From assembly GCA_029689965.1 (NCBI GenBank), contig CP121450.1, forward strand, positions 620,001 to 684,000: DNA of 64,000 nt, read 5' to 3'. Positions 58,024 through 64,000 of the stretch are shown here, piece by piece (positions within the stretch are counted from its first letter, which is position 1; each line of letters opens with the position of its first letter). Both the position numbers and the translations under genes were made by a program. The stretch is from Curtobacterium flaccumfaciens (GTDB lineage: Bacteria; Actinomycetota; Actinomycetes; Actinomycetales; Microbacteriaceae). Under the pieces are notes generated by a model that was given only the letters and a program-made list of their open reading frames with translations, did not search any database and was not told the origin of the DNA.

Positions 58024-59015
58024 TCAGACCTGCCAGCGCTCCGCGAAGCTGGTCCATCAGGGCGTCGAGCCGCTCGTCGACGACCTGCGCGTCGGGGTTC
58101 GCCTCGTACCACGCGAGCACCTCGCGGACGCCGTGCCGGTACGGCGTCCGCGGGTGGAACCACGGTACGAGTGACCGGACCTTGCTGTTGTCGAACACCG
58201 AGCTGTTCGCCTTGTCGCCGAGGAGTGCCGCACCCCACTCGGGGTCCGCCGCCGCGATCGCGTCCGCCGGCACGTGCACGATCCGCAGGTCGTCGACCCC
58301 CGCCGCCGCGGCGATCTCCTGCGCGATGGCGTTCCACGTCGGTGCTTCGTCGCTCGTGATCGTGAAGGCCTCGCCGATCGCCTCCGCCCGGTCGAGCAAA
58401 CCGGTGAAGCCGACCGCGAAGTCCCGGCTGTGCGTGATCGTCCAGAGGCTCGACCCGTCGCCCGTGATGATGATCGGCTTGCCCGCCCGCATCCGCGCGA
58501 CGGCCGTCCACCCGCCGGTCAACGGCAGCTTCGTCTCGTCGTAGGTGTGCGACGGCCGGACGATCGTCACCGGGAAGTCCTGCTCCCGGTACGCCGCCAT
58601 GAGCAGGTCCTCGCACGCGATCTTGTCCCGCGAGTACTGCCAGTACGGGTTCTTCAGCGGCGTCGACTCCGTGATCGGCAGGTGCGTCGCCGGCGTCTGG
58701 TACGCCGACGCCGAGCTGATGAAGACGTACTGCCGGGTCCGGCCCGCGAAGTACTCGACGTCGGCCTGCACCTGGTCCGGCGTGAAGGCGATCCAGTTCA
58801 CGACGACGTCCCAGTGGCGGTCGCCGAGTGCGTCCGCCAGGGCGGCGCGGTCCGAGACGTCGGCCTGGAGGCGCGTCACGCCCTCCGGGATCGGCCTGCC
58901 CCGGTGGTCCCCGGTTGAGCACGGTGACGTCGATCCCCTGCTCGACGGCTTCGCGGACGCAGGCCGCGCTGATGACCCCGCTGCCGCCGATGAACAGCAC
59001 GCTCGGTCCCGACAT
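58024..59015 (-). CDS. NAD-dependent epimerase/dehydratase-family protein (frameshifts at both ends)
   Basis: Extended SDR. SVLFIGGSGVISAACVREAV has the GGSGxIS dinucleotide loop. After a break near 58915, VTRLQADVSDRAALADALGD, WDVVVNWIAFTPDQVQADVE and YVFISSASAYQTPATHLPIT continue; YWQYSRDKIACEDLL holds the YxxxK catalytic pair. VTIVRPSHTYDETKLPLTGG and ITHSRDFAVGFTGLL are C-terminal segments of the isoflavone-reductase/mRNA-binding-like epimerases. An extra T in AGCTTC at 58045-58050 moves the end; corrected it reads DQLAERWQV with the stop at 58024. About 330 residues. Substrate unknown, likely a nucleotide sugar or sugar derivative. Confidence 0.85.
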
Positions 59016-59073
59016 GGATGCTCCTTCGCTCCCGGCGGTGCACCACTGCACCGCAACCCTTCCGATCCTGCAC

Positions 59074-59488
59074 CTACCCGTCAGGACGAGCGCGGAGCGA
59101 CGTGGTGTCCGCAGCCCAGAGCGCGGCGTGCGGGCTGATCCAGCCGAGCAGTTCGAGTGCGTAGTCGTGGTCCCGCTGGAGGTCCCGCGCGTGGACGGGT
59201 TCGTGGTGCGCTGCGCGGTTGCGGACGAAGTGCGTTGCTGCAGTCGACGTGTGACCTCGCTCCGCCGGACACGCAGATCGTCCGGCCCGTGCGGGAAGGC
59301 CCGGTGCAGATCGGGCACCCAGAGCGAGGTGTGGTACCGCGACTCGACGAGGTACCGCCAGAACCCGAACGTGAGTTCCGCGATGACCCGCCCGTGGACT
59401 TCGTGCCAGCCGAGGACCCTATCCGCTCGGTGTACGAGCGGAGCCGGTCGGCGGTGATCAACCGCTCGAGTTCGTCTTCCTGCGTCAC
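59074..59488 (-). pseudogene. Fragment of an Abi-like (HEPN) protein
   Basis: From GTG 59488 one frame reads VTQEDELERLITADRLRSYT. The next reads VLGWHEVHGRVIAELTFGFW and YLVESRYHTSLWVPDLHRAF, and a third reads HFVRNRAAHHEPVHARDL then ELLGWISPHAALWAAD. The RNRAAHHEP segment is the Rx4-6H HEPN RNase motif, and the pieces match the Abi-like family widespread in actinobacteria. The usual central part of roughly 100 residues, between RLRSYT and the FGFWRYL segment, seems absent, and at least two frame changes are needed. This goes beyond the single-base errors seen elsewhere, so a decayed gene is favoured, with moderate confidence. Confidence 0.55.
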
Positions 59489-59676
59489 GCCCCTGTCTGC
59501 TTTCGTTGTCCTCGAAGCCCCGGGACGATCCCTGGCCAGGCCACATCGCCGGGGTTTGGTCTTTCCTGCCGACTTCTGATACATCACCGTACAGTTCCTT
59601 CCTCACGCCGATGGCTCGAGGACTACCGTCACTCGCGGAGCCGCACCGACGCGGCCACGACAGGAGTGACACGCAC

Positions 59677-60684
59677 ATGGAGTACCGCTACCTCGGCAAC
59701 TCGGGCCTCAAGGTCTCCGAGATCACCTACGGCAACTGGCTCACCCACGCCTCCCAGGTCGAGAACGACGCCGCGATCGCCTGCGTCCGGGCAGCGCTCG
59801 ACGTGGGCATCTCGACGTTCGACACCGCTGACGTCTACGCGAACACCGGCGCCGAGGCGGTCCTCGGTGTGGCGTTGAAGGGGGAGCGACGGCAGTCGCT
59901 CGAGATCGCCACGAAGGTGTTCGGTCCCACCGGTCCGAAGGGACACAACGACACAGGGCTCAGCCGGAAGCACATCCTCGAGTCGATCGACGGATCGCTC
60001 GAGCGTCTGCAGACCGACTACGTCGATCTCTACCAGGCGCACCGGTTCGACCATGAGACGCCGCTCGAGGAGACGATGATGGCGTTCGCCGACGTCGTCC
60101 GGCAGGGCAAGGCGCTCTACATCGGCGTGAGCGAGTGGACGGCGGAGCAACTCCGCGCGGGACACGAGCTCGCGGAGGACCTCGGGTCCAGCTCATCTCG
60201 AACCAGCCGCAGTACTCCGCGCTCTGGCGGGTCATCGAGGGCGAGGTCGTCCCCACGTCCGAAGAGCTCGGCGTCTCACAGATCGTCTGGTCGCCGATCG
60301 CGCAGGGGTCCTGACCGGGAAGTACCAGCCCGGCCAGCCGCTGCCCGAAGGGTCACGCGCCACCGACGACAAGGGCGGCGCGAAGATGATCCAGCGGTTC
60401 ATGCGTGACGAGGTCCTCTCGGCCGTGCAGGACCTCGGGCCGATCGCGGACGAACTGGGCTTGTCGATGGCGCAGCTCGCCGTGGCGTGGGTGCTGCAGA
60501 ACCGGAACGTGGCGTCCGCGATCATCGGTGCATCGCGACCCGAGCAGGTGCACGACAACGCCGGCGCCGCCGGGTGTCGATCCCGGCCGAGGTCATGTCC
60601 CGGATCGACGACGCGCTCGGCTCCGTGGTCGAACGGGACCCGGCGAAGACGAACGACAGCAGCCCGAAGACCCGCGAGGCGTAG
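59677..60684 (+). CDS. Aldo/keto reductase, voltage-gated K-channel beta-like (three frameshifts)
   Basis: MEYRYLGNSGLKVSEITYGN starts at ATG 59677. The AKR catalytic residues are Asp and Tyr in FDTADVYANTGAEAVLG, Lys in EIATKVFG and His in VDLYQAHRFDHETPLEET. Later NQPQYSALWRVIEGEVVPTS, VWSPIAQGVLTGKYQPG and SAIIGASRPEQV are the conserved NADPH-binding parts. Breaks near 60187, 60310 and 60570 are each explained by one lost base. Corrected length is about 336 residues, usual for the YghZ/Kv-beta branch. These reduce aldehydes and ketones with NADPH; the substrate is unknown. It is convergent with the tRNA operon. Confidence 0.9.
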
Positions 60685-60716
60685 CCGGCTGCCGGTCCCG
60701 ACCGGTCGGGAACGCG

Positions 60717-60743
60717 AAAAGGCCCCCTGCCGAAGCAGGGGCC
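60717..60743 (-). terminator. Rho-independent terminator of the tRNA operon
   Basis: Read on the minus strand, GGCCCCTGC, a UUCG-type loop and GCAGGGGGCC form a stable hairpin (60743-60721) followed by TTTT (60720-60717). It lies 8 bases after the 3-prime end of tRNA-Phe. It may also end the aldo/keto reductase transcript on the other strand. Confidence 0.88.
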
Positions 60744-60751
60744 GTTCACCG

Positions 60752-60824
60752 TGGCTGGACACGGCATCGATCCGTGGACCTTTCGATTTTCAGTCGAACG
60801 CTCTACCAACTGAGCTATCCAGCC
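60752..60824 (-). tRNA. tRNA-Phe (anticodon GAA)
   Basis: A 73-nt cloverleaf: 7-bp acceptor (GGCTGGA/TCCAGCC), D-arm GCTC...GAGC, anticodon stem TTCGA/TCGAA around CTGAAAA (anticodon GAA), T-arm CACGG/CCGTG and discriminator A. CCA is not encoded. The T-loop reads ATCGATG, with A rather than T at position 54. It is the last of three tRNAs in one minus-strand operon. Confidence 0.95.
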
Positions 60825-60828
60825 GTGG

Positions 60829-60902
60829 CGACCCTGACGGGACTTGAACCCGCGACCTCCGCCGTGACAGGGCGGCACGCTAACCAACTGCGCTACAGGG
60901 CC
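60829..60902 (-). tRNA. tRNA-Asp (anticodon GTC)
   Basis: A 74-nt cloverleaf with acceptor GGCCCTG/CAGGGTC (one G-T pair), anticodon loop CTGTCAC (anticodon GTC), T-arm GCGGG/CCCGT-type with loop TTCAAGT, and discriminator G, the Asp identity base. CCA is not encoded. It lies 4 bp from tRNA-Phe. Confidence 0.97.
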
Positions 60903-60962
60903 ATGTGGAATTACTCGTTCTTGCTGTGGTCTCACTCTGCTTGCTTGCTCACCCACAAAGAG

Positions 60963-61035
60963 TGACCCCAACGGGATTCGAACCCGTGCTGCCGCCGTGA
61001 AAGGGCGGTGTCCTAGGCCACTAAACGATAGGGCC
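60963..61035 (-). tRNA. tRNA-Glu (anticodon TTC)
   Basis: A 73-nt cloverleaf with acceptor GGCCCTA/TGGGGTC, anticodon loop CTTTCAC (anticodon TTC), T-loop TTCGAAT and discriminator A. CCA is not encoded. It is the first tRNA of the Glu-Asp-Phe operon; the spacer of 60 bp to tRNA-Asp is AT-richer than average. This tRNA also feeds HemA when charged with glutamate. Confidence 0.97.
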
Positions 61036-61194
61036 GCAAGCGGTGCAGTGCGCTACCGAGGGACAAGCATACGGATGCCCCACGGGTTTCACAAATCGGA
61101 CCCGGGCGGAGCGGCATCCCCGGCGTGTCGCAGGAGCGACCGAAGCGACCGGGGCTTCACTCACCCTGGGGCACCAGGCCCCGATTCGTGCTGT

Positions 61195-61216
61195 CGATGC
61201 TCGGATGCGAGCATCG
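61195..61216. other. Perfect 9-bp stem-loop in a 301-bp gene-free spacer
   Basis: CGATGCTCG (61195-61203), loop GATG and CGAGCATCG (61208-61216) lie in the spacer 61036-61336 between the tRNA operon (-) and the M23 gene (+). Other pairing stretches occur nearby. The spacer must also hold the tRNA promoter. No known riboswitch motif was found. Confidence 0.5.
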
Positions 61217-61267
61217 TCGTCGACCCCGTGTCCCTCGTGCGAGGGGGTGCGCGGGTGCGACACCTGT

Positions 61268-61323
61268 TGTTACTGTTGCGCTTGTTAACAGTGTTACGTG
61301 CGTGAGCCTTGCCGCGCTGTTAC
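61268..61323 (+). promoter_or_regulatory. TGTTAC repeats upstream of the M23 peptidase gene
   Basis: TGTTAC occurs at 61268, 61292 and 61318, with TGTTAAC at 61283, in an AT-rich patch ending 14 bases before the ATG. Direct GTTAC repeats are typical of MtrA response-regulator sites at actinobacterial cell-wall hydrolase genes, but the spacing here (24 and 26 bp) does not match exactly. Promoter elements are likely within this patch. Confidence 0.4.
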
Positions 61324-61336
61324 GAAATCGAGATAC

Positions 61337-62602
61337 ATGTCGACCTCACCATCGCTGTCACTCCGCCCCCGCCGCCGCGTCATCGCCGCCGCGGTCGCCG
61401 TCGCGCTCACCGCCGGCACCCTCGCCGCCCTGGCCCCGGTGACGGCCGCCAACGCGGCGTCGTACCCGAGCTGGTCCGACGTCCAGAAGGCGAAGGCCTC
61501 GAAGTCGGCGCAGCAGGCCAAGGTCACGGAGATCAAGGCGCTCATCGCGGACCTGACCACGAAGGCGTCGGCCGCGAAGAAGTCCGCCGAGGCCGCGGGC
61601 ACGGCGTACCAGACCGCGCAGACGAAGTACGACGACGCGACGCTCACGCAGCAGAAGCTGCAGTCGCAGGCGGACGACGCCGAGAAGACCGCTGCCGCGT
61701 CGGAGGAGCAGGCCGGCCAGCTCGCGGCCCAGCTCGGTCGGGCGAGCGCCAACGACGTGACGACGGACATCCTCACGCACCCCTCGAAGTCCGGGGACCT
61801 GCTGTACGAGCTCGGCGCGATGTCGAAGCTCAGTGAGCAAGCGGACGGCATCTACTCGCAGGCGACGCAGGACCGGGGCGTCGCCCAGGGTCTCGCCGAC
61901 AAGGCCGACCTCGCCAAGGACGCCCTCGGCAAGCTCGCCGACGCTGCGCAGCAGAAGATGCAGGCCGCCCAGAGCGCCGCTGACGAGGCGCAGTCGGCCG
62001 TCGAGGCGCAGAGCGACAACCAGTCCCGGCTCGAGGCGCAGCTGACCCTGCTCACCACGAGCGAGAAGAACGTCGAGGCGCGGTACAACAAGGGCGTCCA
62101 GGTCGAGAAGGCGCGCCAGGCCGCCCTCGCGGCAGCGGCCGCCAAGGCCGCGGCGACGAGCCAGGGCGGTTCCGGCGGCGGCTCACCGAACTCCTCCGGC
62201 TGGGTGCGCCCGTCCGGCGGGTACCAGACGAGCCCGTACGGCTACCGCGTCGACCCCTACACGCACTACCGCGCGCTGCACGCCGGCGTGGACCTCGCTC
62301 CCGCTTGCTACGCCCCGATCTACGCAGCCCACTCGGGCACGGTGACGTTCGCAGCCAACGGCGGCGGCTACGGCAACGAGGTCGTGCTCGACAACGGCGG
62401 CGGGATCTCCACCGCCTACGGGCACATCGTCGACGGCGGCATCCTCGTGTCGGTCGGCCAGCACGTCAGCGCCGGGCAGCAGATCGCGAAGATCGGGTCG
62501 ACCGGCTGGTCGACCGGGTGCCACCTCCACTTCGAGACCCGGATCAACGGTTCCGCCGTCGATCCGGTCCCCTTCATGGCAGCGCGGGGGATCTCGGTAT
62601 GA
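61337..62602 (+). CDS. M23-family peptidoglycan endopeptidase with N-terminal coiled coil
   Basis: An intact 421-residue secreted protein. The signal peptide is RRRVIAAAVAVALTAGTLAA with cleavage after ANAA. A long Ala/Gln/Lys-rich coiled coil follows (residues about 45-270) containing DDVTTDILTHPSKSGDLLYE-like and LGAMSKLSE segments (read as NDVTTDILTHPSKSGDLLYE). After a Gly/Ser linker, the LytM/M23 domain has YRALHAGVDLAP (HxxxD), GNEVVLDNGGGISTAYGHIV and TGCHLHFET (HxH), the zinc ligands. It cuts stem-peptide crosslinks in peptidoglycan; the coiled coil may be held inactive by a partner such as an FtsX-like protein. The NlpC/P60 gene follows after 31 bp. Confidence 0.93.
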   Translation: MSTSPSLSLRPRRRVIAAAVAVALTAGTLAALAPVTAANAASYPSWSDVQKAKASKSAQQAKVTEIKALIADLTTKASAAKKSAEAAGTAYQTAQTKYDDATLTQQKLQSQADDAEKTAAASEEQAGQLAAQLGRASANDVTTDILTHPSKSGDLLYELGAMSKLSEQADGIYSQATQDRGVAQGLADKADLAKDALGKLADAAQQKMQAAQSAADEAQSAVEAQSDNQSRLEAQLTLLTTSEKNVEARYNKGVQVEKARQAALAAAAAKAAATSQGGSGGGSPNSSGWVRPSGGYQTSPYGYRVDPYTHYRALHAGVDLAPACYAPIYAAHSGTVTFAANGGGYGNEVVLDNGGGISTAYGHIVDGGILVSVGQHVSAGQQIAKIGSTGWSTGCHLHFETRINGSAVDPVPFMAARGISV

Positions 62603-62633
62603 CCATGCGCGCGCCCGGAAGGCCCTGAACGTC

Positions 62634-64000
62634 GTGAAGCAGTCCGCTCGCTCCCTGTCCGGCGGGATCGCCGTGGTGGCCGCCCTCGGGATCGGTCTCT
62701 CCGTCGTGATGGCAGGCCCCGCCCAGGCGGCACCGTCCGCTCCGAGCTGGGACGACGTGCGAGCGGCGAAGGCGGACACCGCACAGGCACAGGCGACCGT
62801 CGACGAGCTGAGCAGTCGGCTGCAGACCCTGCAGGACACGGCCGACAGTGCATCGGTGGCGGAGATGCAGGCCGGGCAGACGTACGCCCTCGCGTCGTCG
62901 CAGCAGCAGGAGGCGCAGTCCACGCTCGACGACCTCACCGCGCAGGCGAAGCGTGCGAAGAGCAAGGCGGACGACTCCGCGTCGCAGGTCGCCGGGCTCG
63001 TGGTCGAGCTGTCGCGCACGGGCGGTGGAGACCTCTCGACGACGATGCTCATCGACGCGGAGGACTCGAAGGACCTGCTCTACCGGGTCGGCACGATGTC
63101 GCACCTGTCCGAGCGCTCGGCGACCGTCCTCGCGCAGGCCCGGGCGGACCAGAACACCGTCGACTCGATCGCCGCGCAGCAGTCCGCGGCGACGAAGGCC
63201 CTCGCGAAGGCGACCGAGGTCACGAAGCGCGCCCTCGACGACGCCAACGACACCGCTGCGTCGGCGCAGAGCCGACTGCAGAAGGAGCAGGAGCAGCAGG
63301 ACGAGGTCCTCCAGCAGCTCGCGTACCTCAAGGGCACGAGCGTCGCCACCGAGACCGCGTACTGGAACGCCCAGCAGGCGAAGCAGGCCGAGGCGCAGCT
63401 CGCCTCGCGGACGTCGACCGCGGCCGACGGCGGCGGCACCGGCGGGACGACGAGCCCGTCGAAGCCGAGCACCGGCGGCGGCTCGGGCAGCGCGGCCCGG
63501 CCGAGCACGCCGAGCAGCCCGTCGAAGCCGAGCACGCCGAGCACCCCCGCGAAGCCGTCCACCCCGAGCACGCCGTCCAAGCCCAGCACACCGTCGACGC
63601 CGAGCACCCCGAGCACGCCCAGCAGCCCCTCGAAGGCCGCGGGCGCGATCGCCTACGCCCGAGCCCAGATCGGCAAGGCGTACGAGCTCGGCGGCGCCGG
63701 CCCGAACACCTGGGACTGCTCCGGCCTCGTGATGATGGCGTACAGCTCGCAGGGCATCGCCACCGGCGGCCACAACGTGGTGTGGCAGTACAACTACTTC
63801 CAGTCGATCGGCCGCCTCGTCCCGCTCTCGCAGCGCCAGCCCGGCGACATCCTCTTCTACTCGAAGACGGGAACCGCTTCGGGTGGTTACCACGACTCGA
63901 TCTACACCGGAAACGGGATGATGGTCGAGGCGGCGAAGCCCGGCGTCGGCGTCGTCGAGCGCGCGGTCTGGCTCCCGAACGAGCTGCTGCCCTACGTCGC
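62634..64000 (+). CDS. NlpC/P60-family peptidoglycan hydrolase (runs past the window edge)
   Basis: From GTG 62634, VKQSARSLSGGIAVVAALGI is a signal peptide ending near AQAAPSAPSW. The coiled-coil domain resembles the preceding gene (GDLSTTMLIDAEDSKDLLYR, VGTMSHLSE). A linker of Pro/Ser/Thr/Lys repeats (SPSKPSTPSTPAKPSTPSTP) follows. The catalytic domain starts IAYARAQIGKAYELGGAGP, with the Cys nucleophile in TWDCSGLVMMAYSSQG and His in GYHDSIYTGNGMMVEAAKPG; the third residue and end lie beyond 64000. NlpC/P60 enzymes cut D-Glu to diamino-acid bonds in stem peptides. RipA/RipC-like proteins have this layout. Probably co-transcribed with the M23 gene. Confidence 0.92.
   Translation, partial: MKQSARSLSGGIAVVAALGIGLSVVMAGPAQAAPSAPSWDDVRAAKADTAQAQATVDELSSRLQTLQDTADSASVAEMQAGQTYALASSQQQEAQSTLDDLTAQAKRAKSKADDSASQVAGLVVELSRTGGGDLSTTMLIDAEDSKDLLYRVGTMSHLSERSATVLAQARADQNTVDSIAAQQSAATKALAKATEVTKRALDDANDTAASAQSRLQKEQEQQDEVLQQLAYLKGTSVATETAYWNAQQAKQAEAQLASRTSTAADGGGTGGTTSPSKPSTGGGSGSAARPSTPSSPSKPSTPSTPAKPSTPSTPSKPSTPSTPSTPSTPSSPSKAAGAIAYARAQIGKAYELGGAGPNTWDCSGLVMMAYSSQGIATGGHNVVWQYNYFQSIGRLVPLSQRQPGDILFYSKTGTASGGYHDSIYTGNGMMVEAAKPGVGVVERAVWLPNELLPYV

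Noticed and set aside
61036-61336. c-di-AMP riboswitch upstream of the cell-wall hydrolase
   Set aside because: Such riboswitches precede similar genes in other actinobacteria, but the conserved G-rich junction motifs are not visible here.

Overview
The window is high-GC DNA (strong G/C third-position bias, frequent GTG starts, dense genes with 1-8 bp start/stop overlaps) from an actinobacterium, most likely Microbacteriaceae and probably close to Curtobacterium. The evidence is the coproporphyrin-dependent heme pathway (chdC, a C-terminal Cys-rich ferrochelatase, HemY-type oxidase), the actinobacterial mismatch endonuclease NucS, an LAxTG-type sortase signal, DUF3618/YtxH/holin-like small membrane genes, and paired NlpC/P60 and M23 cell-wall hydrolases. 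No prophage, insertion sequence, CRISPR array or rRNA is visible.

About half of the genes need one to three single-base corrections to read through. Most corrections restore one base to a G or C run of four to six; a second class removes an extra T just after AGCT. Because single-copy essential genes (hemB, hemC, hemH, hemL, putA) are affected, these are treated as sequence errors, not decay; such genes are given as one CDS with the break noted.

Layout: 1-8 kb holds regulators (MarR, two TetR), a Gfo/Idh/MocA dehydrogenase plus sugar isomerase pair, a YbjJ-like MFS transporter, a carboxylesterase and a NUDIX gene. 8-18.5 kb holds a nucleoside-kinase-like gene, transporters (CynX-type MFS, second YbjJ-like MFS, MATE, GAP family, uracil permease), a HAD phosphatase, nucS and a LacI regulator, with two tandem-repeat arrays between convergent genes. 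18.5-25.3 kb has a sortase-anchored surface protein, an M13 peptidase, a degenerate beta-lactamase-like hydrolase, an aminoglycoside-phosphotransferase-like gene and a DUF4232 lipoprotein.

25.3-36.7 kb is the heme locus: hemA on the minus strand, divergent hemE-cgoX, a trio of small membrane proteins, then chdC-cpfC-hemC-hemD-hemB-hemL with mostly overlapping ends, enough to take glutamyl-tRNA to heme. 36.8-41.6 kb has an ABC ATPase, a GntR regulator, a quinone/acrylyl-CoA-type reductase, phosphofructokinase and an AlkA-like glycosylase. 41.6-44.2 kb is an envelope cassette (COG4315-type lipoprotein, YceI, ECF sigma factor, zinc-finger anti-sigma) around a paired-palindrome operator. 44.2-47.5 kb is an IclR regulon: two amidohydrolases and the regulator, with the same 15-bp palindrome in front of both transcription units.

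47.5-57.9 kb covers proline and arginine catabolism: full-length putA followed by an overlapping tyrosine phosphatase, and an AsnC/Lrp regulator divergent from a dimethylargininase-like gene and rocD, so arginine, ornithine and proline degradation lie close together. 58-64 kb has an epimerase, a fragment of an Abi-like HEPN gene, an aldo-keto reductase, a tRNA-Glu/Asp/Phe operon with a terminator, and two peptidoglycan hydrolases, the last cut by the window edge.
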